Shown here in pieces: positions 36,795-44,822 of a stretch of 64,000 nucleotides of DNA; positions within the stretch are counted from its first letter, which is position 1; each line of letters opens with the position of its first letter. The translations under genes were made by a program, and so were the position numbers. The notes under the pieces are model-generated. The model had not been told where the DNA came from and ran no database searches. It saw only the letters and a program-made list of their open reading frames with translations. This DNA comes from Saccharothrix sp. NRRL B-16348 (GTDB lineage Bacteria; Actinomycetota; Actinomycetes; Mycobacteriales; Pseudonocardiaceae): assembly GCF_001280085.1 (NCBI RefSeq), contig NZ_LGED01000113.1:62001-126000 (forward strand), in the 5' to 3' direction.

Positions 36795-37325
36795 ATGCCT
36801 CCTGACGACGCGTCGGCGGAGTTCCACGCCTTCTTCCAGCGGCACCACGCCGAGCTGTCCCGGCTCGGCTACCTGCTGACCGGCGAGGCGGACGCGGCCG
36901 ACGACCTGGCCGCCGACGCCCTGATCGCCCTGTGGCAGCGCTGGGACCGGCTGCGCCAGGCCGACCACCCGCTCGCCTACGCCCGCGGCGTGGTCGCGAA
37001 CCTGGCGCGGGAACGGATCCGCGGCGCGGTGCGCGAGCGCCGCCGGATCGCGCTGTTCTGGTCACAACGGCCGCAGCAGGCGCAGGACCCGGACGTGGCC
37101 GCCGTGGTGGACGTGCGGGCGGCCTTGGACCGGCTGCCGTTCCGCAAGCGCGCCTGCGTCGTCCTCCGGCACGCCTTCGACCTGTCGGAGAAGGACACCG
37201 CGCTGGCACTGGGAATATCGGTCGGCGCGGTGAAGAGCCAGACCTCGAAGGGGATGGCCGAGTTGGCACGGATCGTCGGTGCGCACGCGGCCGGCGACGT
37301 GGTGGCGGGGAGGAGGAGTCGGTGA
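36795..37325 (+). CDS. ECF sigma factor, SigE family
   Basis: 176 aa from ATG 36795; an in-frame GTG at 36771 is an alternative. Region 2 (AFFQRHHAELSRLGYLLTGEADAADDLAADALIALWQRW) and region 4 (LDRLPFRKRACVVLRHAFDLSEKDTALALGISVGAVKSQTSKGMAEL) are intact and typical of the actinobacterial SigE-like group. It overlaps the next gene in GTGA, so the two are co-translated. It follows GH74 by about 140 bp in the same direction. No target promoter is recognisable here. Confidence 0.9.
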   Translation: MPPDDASAEFHAFFQRHHAELSRLGYLLTGEADAADDLAADALIALWQRWDRLRQADHPLAYARGVVANLARERIRGAVRERRRIALFWSQRPQQAQDPDVAAVVDVRAALDRLPFRKRACVVLRHAFDLSEKDTALALGISVGAVKSQTSKGMAELARIVGAHAAGDVVAGRRSR

Positions 37326-38116
37326 ACGAGGAGATCAGCAGGCAACTGCGGGAGGCCGCCGAGGCGCACCAGCCCGACCGCGCCCGGGTGCTGGCCCGCG
37401 TGCAGCGCGGCATGGCCGGCGCCGCCGTCCGCCCACGGGCGCCCGGCATCGCGCGGTCCTGGCCGAAGGTGGCGCTCGCCGGCGTCGCCGCGGCCGGGAT
37501 CCTGGCCACCGCCGGGCTCACCGTCGCCGGCGTCGTGCGGACCGCGCCGGCGAACCCGGACAGCGCGACCAGCGCCATCGCCACGTCCCCGAGCGGCACC
37601 ACCGGCTCCACGGACCCCGCTCGCACCGCCGACAGCGCGGCTCCGCCCGCACAGGGCGTGCCGGACCGGACGACCGCGGGACGGACGACGGATCCGAACC
37701 CGGCTTCGCCGCCCGACGACCGGCTCACCGACGGGCCGCTGTCGTCGGAGGGCTCGATCGATCCGCACAGCCACGTCTACTGGTCCCAGAGCAGGCTCGC
37801 CCTCACGATCACCCAGCCGCTCACCTCGCTCACCGTGGAGCTGCGCATCGCCCAGACCGGCGGTGTGCAGAGCACCGGCCAGTGGCAGACCGGGCCGGGC
37901 GACGACTTCACCATCACCGTGCACGAGGTCGACGGCGTCCTGGTCTACCGCTGGGACCTCGAGCCGGGCCGCACCGCACCGGCCGGGGACCACGTCTTCG
38001 CCGCCCAGTACAACCACCCCGAAGGCAAGCGGGAGGCCAAAACCGACACCTACCTCGCGCAGGGCACGGCCGCCGACGGCGCCCACGAGGTCCGGGGCGG
38101 CTTCACCACCGGGTGA
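37322..38116 (+). CDS. Membrane anti-sigma-like protein with secreted beta-rich domain
   Basis: 264 aa from GTG 37322, with AGGAGGAG five bases upstream. A short cytoplasmic N-terminus (about 1-45) contains no recognisable zinc motif. One membrane helix (about 48-70) leads to a disordered Ser/Thr/Pro stretch (to about 140) and an outside domain of about 120 residues with alternating beta strands (HVYWSQSRLALTITQPLTSL, DDFTITVHEVDGVLVYRWDL). Coupling to the sigma gene implies it restrains that factor and senses something outside. The outer domain loosely resembles carbohydrate-binding folds, but I do not recognise a family. Confidence 0.65.
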   Translation: MNEEISRQLREAAEAHQPDRARVLARVQRGMAGAAVRPRAPGIARSWPKVALAGVAAAGILATAGLTVAGVVRTAPANPDSATSAIATSPSGTTGSTDPARTADSAAPPAQGVPDRTTAGRTTDPNPASPPDDRLTDGPLSSEGSIDPHSHVYWSQSRLALTITQPLTSLTVELRIAQTGGVQSTGQWQTGPGDDFTITVHEVDGVLVYRWDLEPGRTAPAGDHVFAAQYNHPEGKREAKTDTYLAQGTAADGAHEVRGGFTTG

Positions 38117-38119
38117 TGA

Positions 38120-38710
38120 TCAGACGGCCGCACGCCTCTCGGCCCGGAACCGGAGGACGGCCCAGCAGGCACCGAGCACGACGAGCGCCCAGACGACGAC
38201 CTCGGCGACCACGATCGCCGAGGTCGCGGTGAGGTGCGGCCGGCTCGGCACGACGACCACCTGCGCGGCGGCGCCCACCGGCACCGTCAACGCGGCGAGC
38301 AGGCCGATCACCCCCGGCCGCCTGATCGCCGCTCCCACCACACCCAGGACCGAGCCGAGCACCAGGCCCGCCACCGACCACATGACCAGCTCCGTCGCGT
38401 ACAAGGCGAGCGGGTCGCCCAGGACGAGGGAGTCCGTCACGTAGTACGCCACCGTGGCCGCGACCAGCCCCAGCGCCCCGGCCACCGCGCCCCGGGCCCA
38501 CGTCCCGGCCAGCAGGCCCAGCGCCACCGCCAACGCGGCCCACGCCCAGCCGACGCCCATCAGCAGGCTGAGCACCTTGGCTGCGGCGGCCCAGACCGTG
38601 CCCACGAGCGGGCGGCCGAGGTCCCCGTACGGCGACGACAGCGCGTTGACGAGCGACGTGGCCGCCCCGTAGCCCGCCCCCGCCACGAGGCACCCCACCG
38701 CGATCTTCAT
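38120..38710 (-). CDS. Polytopic membrane protein of unknown function
   Basis: 196 aa from ATG 38710 (MKIAVGCLVAGAGYGAATSL), with about six hydrophobic helices. The longer upstream frame has no ribosome site. It resembles small uncharacterised actinobacterial membrane proteins; no catalytic or transport motif is visible. Its end is 3 bp from the end of the convergent anti-sigma gene. Confidence 0.7.
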   Translation of the reverse strand: MKIAVGCLVAGAGYGAATSLVNALSSPYGDLGRPLVGTVWAAAAKVLSLLMGVGWAWAALAVALGLLAGTWARGAVAGALGLVAATVAYYVTDSLVLGDPLALYATELVMWSVAGLVLGSVLGVVGAAIRRPGVIGLLAALTVPVGAAAQVVVVPSRPHLTATSAIVVAEVVVWALVVLGACWAVLRFRAERRAAV

Positions 38711-38770
38711 CCCGGCAGGGTATCCACCGCGTGGCCGAGGCGCGGAACACTCCACTCCCCCACCGGGACA

Positions 38771-39994
38771 TCAGCCGACCGTGACGACCCGCGCCCACGC
38801 GGGTGGCGCGTCCGGCACGTAGTCGGGATCGTCCTCGCCCGATCGCCCCGGCCTCGGGAACAAGCCCACGACGGTCCGGCACGGCGGACGGGCGTCGGGC
38901 CAGGGCGTCTGCCCGTCGGTCAGGGCGACGATCACGTCGGGCCGGGAACCGCCGCGCAGCGCCTTGGCGAACCCGCTGCGCAGGTCCGTACCGCCGCCGC
39001 CCACCAGCGGGATCCCCTCGGCACGGCACAGCGGGTGCGTGACGTGGGCGGCGGCGTCGCACGAGATCACCGAGACGAGGTCACGTCGGCCGCCCACCGC
39101 GCGGGCGATCGCGGCGATCTCGACGATCGCGCTGCCCAACTCGTCGTCGCTCACCGACCCCGAGGTGTCCACGATGACGCACACCCGAGGCGGCCGGCGC
39201 CGCAGGCTCGGCAGGATCACCCCGGGCAGGCCGGCCGACCGGCGCGAGGGCCGGCCGTAGGTGTAGTCCTCGCCCACACCGGGGCCGGACACCGCCGAGC
39301 GGACCGCCGCGCCCAGGAGCTCGCGCCACGGCTGCGGCGGGTGGAACGCCTCCCGCGCCCACCGCTGCCAGCCCTTCGGCGCGGTGCCCGGGTGGGCGTT
39401 GAGGCCCTGCGCCACCCGGAACCGGACGGCGTCCCGTTCCTCCGCGGTGAGCCCGTGGGCGCCGTCCGGCCCCAGGTCCCAGTCGCGTTCCAGCCCGTCG
39501 GCGCCGCTGCCGCAGTCCAGCCAGGCGAACCCGTCGGTGTGCGGTCCGAGCCGGAACTGGCGGAGGTAGTCCTCCATCAGCTCCCCCTCGGGCAGCCTGA
39601 GCAGAGCCGGCCGGACGGCGCCCGCGGGTTCGGCCAACCCGTCGCCGAACACGTCGTCGTTGATCTCGCAGTCCGCGGCGATGTTCATCCGCAGCCGCTC
39701 GCCCGGCCCGCTCAGCCCGTGCTTCGCCGCGAACCGGTCGCCGCGGCCGTGGTGGTCGCGCAGCAGGTGGGAGACCTCGTGCACCCACACGCCGGCCAGC
39801 TCCTCCAACGGGGTGCGATCCACGAACGCCGCCGAGACGTAGCAGCGCCAGTGCCGGTCGACCGCCATCGTCGGCACCCGCCGCGACTCCACGGCGTGCA
39901 ACGCGAACAACGCCGTCGCCAGGTACGGCCGGCTCCGGACCGCGTGCAACCGGGCGGCGAAGAGCTTCTCCTCGTCCAAGCTCCCCGGCGTCAT
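38771..39994 (-). CDS. vWA-like protein with putative metallopeptidase domain (DUF2201 type)
   Basis: 407 aa. The N-terminal half has a zincin-like HEVSH (H72, E73, H76) and the segment NIAADCEINDD that could supply a third metal ligand. The C-terminal half is a von Willebrand A domain with MIDAS motif DTSGSVS (276-282), later GGGGTDLRSGF and a LTDGQTPWP segment. Its ATG overlaps the stop of the AAA gene in ATGA, so the two are made together. vWA and MoxR partners commonly work as a chaperone-like pair that remodels a client. The client here is unknown. Confidence 0.85.
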   Translation of the reverse strand: MTPGSLDEEKLFAARLHAVRSRPYLATALFALHAVESRRVPTMAVDRHWRCYVSAAFVDRTPLEELAGVWVHEVSHLLRDHHGRGDRFAAKHGLSGPGERLRMNIAADCEINDDVFGDGLAEPAGAVRPALLRLPEGELMEDYLRQFRLGPHTDGFAWLDCGSGADGLERDWDLGPDGAHGLTAEERDAVRFRVAQGLNAHPGTAPKGWQRWAREAFHPPQPWRELLGAAVRSAVSGPGVGEDYTYGRPSRRSAGLPGVILPSLRRRPPRVCVIVDTSGSVSDDELGSAIVEIAAIARAVGGRRDLVSVISCDAAAHVTHPLCRAEGIPLVGGGGTDLRSGFAKALRGGSRPDVIVALTDGQTPWPDARPPCRTVVGLFPRPGRSGEDDPDYVPDAPPAWARVVTVG

Positions 39995-41226
39995 CGCCGG
40001 GCGCCCGCGCCGACCGCCGCACGGTCCGCCCGCCGTGACAGCGACACCGCACCGGCCAGCCGCTCGATCGCCGCCGGCACCTGCCAGTCGTCACGGCGCA
40101 GCGCGGCCAGCGTGGCCGCCGGCACGACCACCAGGTCCGGCGCCCCGGTCTCCAGCGCCAGGACCAGCAGTGACCACGCCGCGTCCCAGCGGGACTCGTC
40201 CGGCCGCCTGCGCACCGCCTCCACCACGCCGTCGAGCACCGTCTGGCGCAGGTCGCCGCGCTCGGGCAGGACGGCCGCCGCCGGGTCCGCGAGCAACGTC
40301 TCGGGGTCCGGCAGGTCCATCCGGTCCAGGCTCGCCAGCAGCTCCAGGCCCGGCCCGTCACCCACCGTGCCCCGCACCAGCATCGACAGCACGTCACGGG
40401 AGGCGCCCGCCGCGGTGGCGAACGCGATCAGCCGCAACGCCATGTCCCAACTGCGCGGTGACGGCCACGGACCGCCGCGACCAGCTTCGTTCTTCGGCAA
40501 CTGGTGCACGAGCCCGGGACGGGCGGCCAGGAGTTCGCACACCGCCCGACGGGCGAACGCGACGGCGTCGGGCAGCCGCGCCGAGTCCAGCCGCGGCAGC
40601 TCCGCCCTCGGCCACGTCCCGCCCAGCCCGCGCACCACGACGTCGTGGTCGTGGGCCCACCGCAGGTGGACGAACCGGTTGGCCAGCGGTGGGCTCAGCT
40701 CCCAGCAATCGGCCGCGGAGGAACGCGGGTTCGCGGCGGCCACGATCCGGACACCGGGCGGCAGTCGCAGCGCGCCGATCCGGCGTTCGAGCACGACGCG
40801 CAGCAAAGCCGCCTGGACGGCGGGCGGCGCGGTGGACAGCTCGTCGAGGAACAGCAGCCCGTGACCGGCCCGGACCAGGCGCACGGCCCAGTCGGGCGGC
40901 GCCATCGGCACGCCCTGCACCGCGGGATCGTCACCGACCACCGGCAGGCCGGCGAAGTCGGACGGCTCGTGCACGCTGGCGATCACCGTCGTCAGCGGCA
41001 GTTCGAGGGCGTCGGCGAGCTGGTTCAGGGCCGCGGTCTTGCCGATGCCCGGCTCGCCCCACAGCAGGACGGGCAGATCGGCGGACACGGCCAGCGTCAA
41101 CGCCTCCAGCTGGGTGTCGGCGCGCGGTTCGGTGGTCGTGTCCCGCAGCAGGGCGAGCAGGGCAGCGGCGGTGTCCAGCGGTCGGACGTGGGCCGTTCCG
41201 GAGAAAGTGTCCAGGGCAGCAGGCAT
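39991..41226 (-). CDS. MoxR-type AAA+ ATPase
   Basis: 411 aa from ATG 41226, with AAGGTGAT upstream. Walker A is GEPGIGKT (57-64) and Walker B LLFLDE (124-129), followed by LSTAPPAVQAALLRVVLERRIG. Sensor 1 is VAAANPRSSAAD, and the arginine-containing PPLANRFVHLRW segment follows. The C-terminal helical extension is longer than in minimal MoxR proteins. It is coupled to the vWA gene and 66 bp downstream of the third gene. Confidence 0.9.
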   Translation of the reverse strand: MPAALDTFSGTAHVRPLDTAAALLALLRDTTTEPRADTQLEALTLAVSADLPVLLWGEPGIGKTAALNQLADALELPLTTVIASVHEPSDFAGLPVVGDDPAVQGVPMAPPDWAVRLVRAGHGLLFLDELSTAPPAVQAALLRVVLERRIGALRLPPGVRIVAAANPRSSAADCWELSPPLANRFVHLRWAHDHDVVVRGLGGTWPRAELPRLDSARLPDAVAFARRAVCELLAARPGLVHQLPKNEAGRGGPWPSPRSWDMALRLIAFATAAGASRDVLSMLVRGTVGDGPGLELLASLDRMDLPDPETLLADPAAAVLPERGDLRQTVLDGVVEAVRRRPDESRWDAAWSLLVLALETGAPDLVVVPAATLAALRRDDWQVPAAIERLAGAVSLSRRADRAAVGAGARR

Positions 41227-41292
41227 GGGCGATCACCTTTGGTCTGGTCGAGGCCGTGCGACGGCCAGGGAGGACGAGCGGAGTACAAGAGG

Positions 41293-42618
41293 TCAGCGGG
41301 CAATCGCGTGGCGCGGGTGGGACCGGACGTCACGGCGGCGGGTGTCCCGGGAGGCAGGCCCCGGACCGGAGCCGGCGAGGCCCGCCCGGAACAGCCCGTG
41401 GGCCACCCGGCGACGCACCGCCTCCTCCAACTCGTCGCGCAACGCGCCGCTGCGCAGCAGGACGTCCGGTCCGAGCAGCTCTTCGACGGCGGCGAGGGCG
41501 CCCGCGGTGTCGCCGTGGTCCAGCAGGGCGCGAACGTCCACAAGGGACTCCGGCTGCCGGTGTGCCACGTCGATCACCCGCAGGCACGGCAACGCGGTGC
41601 CGCCCAACGCGACCAGCAGCTCCTCGCGGCGGATCTCGTCGGGGTCGTGGTCCAAGGGGACGAGCACCCCGTCCACCACGCCGATCCGGTGCGTGGCGCC
41701 ACGGCACTCGACGAGACGCGCATGGTTGGTGTCCGGACCCCGTGAGGTGCCGGCGGGCCGGTGGTCGGGTACGAGTGCCGACGCGACGAGCGGGTGCAGC
41801 CGGTCGGCGTCGATCATCCCCGCGCGGAGCAGCTCCAGGTCGGGGAGCACGCGGATCGCGGCGTCGGGCAGGACGGGCCGCTCCCGTCCGCCACCTCGCG
41901 GAGGAGCCGCCGTGAGCGTGCCCGTGCCCACGTCCAGCACCAGCCGCCGCCGGGTGCCGAGCCGCACGGTGACGACGCCGTCCGCGCATCCGTCCGCGCG
42001 CAGCAGCAACGCCGCCTCCGCCGCCCACCGGTCCACGGCGAAGCCGCTCAGCTGCTCCCGGGCGGGTTCGCCGCCCCCGGACCGCTCCCCCAGCTCACCG
42101 GCCCTGCGCACGTCCCACAGGTGGCGGTGCAGGTCGAGGCGGAACCGCCGGTCGGGCCGGGGATGGGGGTGCAGGCCGGCACCGTCCCCCGGCCGGGCGG
42201 GCTCCCACAGCGCGAGGCCGATCCGCTGACCGGCAGCCGCCCACGCCGGCGGCGTGCGCGCCACGAGGTGCACCGGGCCGCCGCTGTCGGCCGTGGGTGG
42301 GTACCGGGCCAGGGAGACGGTGAGTCCGGGCCGCACCAGGCCGTCCGGAGCGATCCTCGGGAAGTGCCAGCGCAGCAGGTCGGGAGCGAGGTGACGGAGG
42401 TCGGCGCGGACCTGTGCGGCGAACTGCCTGCCGTGGGTGCGACCCAGGGCGCGCAGGTTCAGGTCCACGTCGACGCGGGCGGCGGCACAGGCCCCGGCCC
42501 AGTCGCCCACCGTCCGGCGGGCGGTCGCTGACTCGATCATGGACGTCGGCACGGCGAACTCGCGCACGTGCGACCAGACAAGGAGGCGGACGTTCTCGTT
42601 CGCGGTCAAGGGGCGCAT
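41293..42618 (-). CDS. Unknown protein, first gene of the vWA/MoxR operon
   Basis: 441 aa from ATG 42618 (MRPLTANENVRLLVWSHVRE), with AAGGTGAG about five bases upstream. I do not recognise a domain. Visible features are an N-terminal helical part with a GDWAGACAAARVDVDL motif and a beta-rich middle that contains several LALWEP/VVTVRLGTRRRLVLDVGTG strands. The C-terminus is helical (ALLDHGDTAGALAAVEELLG, DELEEAVRRRVAHGLF). Its conserved placement before a MoxR and a vWA gene suggests it is their client, adaptor or sensor. It is divergent from the broken DinB-like gene. Confidence 0.65.
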   Translation of the reverse strand: MRPLTANENVRLLVWSHVREFAVPTSMIESATARRTVGDWAGACAAARVDVDLNLRALGRTHGRQFAAQVRADLRHLAPDLLRWHFPRIAPDGLVRPGLTVSLARYPPTADSGGPVHLVARTPPAWAAAGQRIGLALWEPARPGDGAGLHPHPRPDRRFRLDLHRHLWDVRRAGELGERSGGGEPAREQLSGFAVDRWAAEAALLLRADGCADGVVTVRLGTRRRLVLDVGTGTLTAAPPRGGGRERPVLPDAAIRVLPDLELLRAGMIDADRLHPLVASALVPDHRPAGTSRGPDTNHARLVECRGATHRIGVVDGVLVPLDHDPDEIRREELLVALGGTALPCLRVIDVAHRQPESLVDVRALLDHGDTAGALAAVEELLGPDVLLRSGALRDELEEAVRRRVAHGLFRAGLAGSGPGPASRDTRRRDVRSHPRHAIAR

Positions 42619-42741
42619 CAGCACTCACCTTGTGCGAACGGAACCCCCGATCTGCTCAAGAAGGTGATCATCACGGCCAGCGTACCAGGATCGTCGGCGG
42701 TCGGGTTGAGCCCGCGGGAAGTGGGTGACAGGCTCGTGCTC

Positions 42742-43326
42742 GTGATCGACGACTTCGCGAAGGAGTACCTGCTCGGCGACCTGCGGGAAATCCGCGAGAC
42801 GGTGCTCTGGAAGCTCGACGGGCTCGGCGAGTACGACGTCCGCCGTCCCCTGACCTCGACGGGGACCAACCTGCTCGGCCTGGTCAAGCACCTGTCGCTG
42901 TCGGAGTCCCGGTACTTCGGCGAGGTCTTCGGCCGACCGTTCCCCGAACCCCTGCCCCGCTGGGACGACATCGGCCGACGCGGCACCGACATGTGGGCGA
43001 GCGAGCACGAGACGCGTGAGGAGATCGTCGCCCGCTACCGGCGCGTCTGGGCGCACTCGGACACGACGATCACCGCGCTCGCCATCGACGCACCGGGCCA
43101 CGTGCCCTGGTAGCCACGTCCCGACGTGATGCTGTTCAACGTCCTGGTCCACGTGCTCACCGAAACCAGCCGGCACGCCGGGCACGCCGACATCCTGCGC
43201 GAACAGTTCGACGGCGCGACCGGGACGGTGGTCGGGCAGCCGAACGCGCGGCACGACGCGGCCTTCCGGGAAGCCCGGCGCGCGGAGGTCGAGCGAGCCG
43301 CGAGGGCTGCCGCCGAACGGCGCTGA
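42742..43326 (+). pseudogene. DinB-like (DUF664) gene interrupted by an in-frame amber codon
   Basis: From GTG 42742 (VIDDFAKEYLLGDLREIRET) the frame reads as a DinB/DUF664 four-helix protein to TAG 43111-43113, then continues in the same frame to TGA 43326. The break falls at PW-stop-PRPDVMLFNVLVHVLTET, where relatives normally read PWWP, so one G-to-A change from TGG to TAG explains it. The metal histidines lie on both sides (LVKHL before; HVLTETSRHAGHADILREQ after), so the truncated product would be inactive. A sequencing error or readthrough is possible. Confidence 0.8.
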
Positions 43327-43591
43327 ACACCACGCCGTTGGCGCTGGTACTGGACTTCAGCGGTCGTATCGCCGCTGGACTGCGTGCCAGCCCGCGATGA
43401 CGGCGGGGCCACGCGGTGCGCCGCCCGGTGGTCGGCGGACGTCGAGGGGCCGGTGCTCACGGGCTGGTGGTCGGTGGGCGTCGAAGGGCAGCGCCAGGTG
43501 CAGGTGTCGGCGTCGAGGACGTGCCCGGTGTCAGCGGCGGTGTCAGGGTGGTGACCGTTCGGTGTCAGGGCAGGCGGTGATGGTTGTCGCC

Positions 43592-44800
43592 ATGAGCAAC
43601 TCAACGAGGTTCCACGGGTCGCGATCGGCTCGTCGAGTGGGGGTCGCGGCGCTCGCGGTGGCGCTGGTGACCGGGGTGACGGCAGCCGGTGGCGCGGTGC
43701 CGGAGGCGTCGGCCGGGCCGGACCGCCCGGAGCTGCGGCAGGCCGTCCAGTCCTTCGTCGACGCCGGTTTCGCCGGGGTGCAGCTGCGCGTGCACGACGA
43801 GCGGGGCGACTGGGTCACCAGCGCCGGGGTGCGTGAGCTGGGCGGGACGGCGAAGCCGCCGACGAACGGGCGGTTCCGGATCGGCAGTGCCACCAAGACG
43901 TTCACGGCGACCCTGCTGCTGCAACTGGTGGCCGAGGGCCGGGTCGGGTTGGACGCCCCGGTGGCCGACCGCCTGCCGCGGTTCGGGCTGGACCGGCGGA
44001 TCACGGCGCGGATGTTGTTGCAGCACACCAGCGGGGTGTTCAACTTCACCGGCGAGTACTACCCCGACGGGACCGTCGTGCCGGGCATCCCCTGGCAGGG
44101 CAAGGAGTGGGTGGACCTGCGGTTCCACACCTACCAGCCGGACGAGCTGGTGCGGTTGGCGCTGGCCAGGCCGGCGCGGTTCGAGCCGGGAACGGACTGG
44201 AGCTACTCCAACACGAACTACGTGCTGGCCAGGCTGCTGATCGAGGAGGTCGCGGGCCGTTCCTACGCCGAGGAGATGAAGCGTCGGATCCTGCGGCCCC
44301 TCGGGCTGCGGGGCACCGTGGTGCCGGGCGCCTCGCCGGAGATCCCCGGCCCGCACGCCCACGGCTACCACCGGTACGAGGACGGCGGCCAGTGGCAGAC
44401 GGTCGACGTCACCCGCCAGAACCCCACCTGGATCTCCAGCGCCGGCGACATGATCTCGACCACCGAAGACCTCCGGACGTTCTTCTCCGCGCTGCAGAGC
44501 GGAAAGCTCCTGCCCGCACCGCTCCTGGCCGAGATGCGCACGCCGCACCCCCGCAGCGAAGGCCTCTTCGGCCGCTACGGCCTCGGGCTCTACGTGCAGG
44601 ACACGGGCCCGGACTGCGTCGGCACCCTCCTCAACCACAACGGCAGCGTCAACGGCTACGCGGCCCTGATGTACAGCACGCCCGACGGCAGCAGGACCCT
44701 GACCGCCTCGATCACCACCGGGGACGCCGAGAACAACCCGGCGGCGGAGTTCCCGCAGGCGTTGAACCGGCTGCTCGACGTGGTGTTCTGCCGCGGATAG
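43592..44800 (+). CDS. Secreted serine hydrolase of the class C beta-lactamase / D-Ala-D-Ala carboxypeptidase fold
   Basis: 402 aa from ATG 43592 (ATG 43580 is an alternative). The signal peptide is about residues 1-41. SxxK is S99-A-T-K102, YxN is Y205-S-N207, and a late NHNGSVNGY box replaces KTG. It matches the beta-lactamase-related carboxypeptidases and esterases of Streptomyces such as the R61 enzyme. The role is probably peptidoglycan trimming or ester hydrolysis; resistance cannot be inferred. The 265 bp upstream contain two imperfect copies of a GGTGGTCGG-CGTCGA block and three GGTGTCAG repeats but no clear promoter. Confidence 0.87.
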   Translation: MSNSTRFHGSRSARRVGVAALAVALVTGVTAAGGAVPEASAGPDRPELRQAVQSFVDAGFAGVQLRVHDERGDWVTSAGVRELGGTAKPPTNGRFRIGSATKTFTATLLLQLVAEGRVGLDAPVADRLPRFGLDRRITARMLLQHTSGVFNFTGEYYPDGTVVPGIPWQGKEWVDLRFHTYQPDELVRLALARPARFEPGTDWSYSNTNYVLARLLIEEVAGRSYAEEMKRRILRPLGLRGTVVPGASPEIPGPHAHGYHRYEDGGQWQTVDVTRQNPTWISSAGDMISTTEDLRTFFSALQSGKLLPAPLLAEMRTPHPRSEGLFGRYGLGLYVQDTGPDCVGTLLNHNGSVNGYAALMYSTPDGSRTLTASITTGDAENNPAAEFPQALNRLLDVVFCRG

Positions 44801-44822
44801 ACCGCCGGGCGGCTGACCCGGG

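Noticed and set aside
33636..36968. 1110-codon minus-strand ORF opposite GH74
   Set aside because: It is a GC-skew shadow of the GH74 frame with repetitive Arg/Gly/Val composition and no family motif.
36932..37321. Upstream extension of the anti-sigma-like gene inside the sigma factor gene
   Set aside because: The extra residues are Arg/Gly/Pro-rich out-of-frame sequence; AGGAGGAG before GTG 37322 marks the real start.
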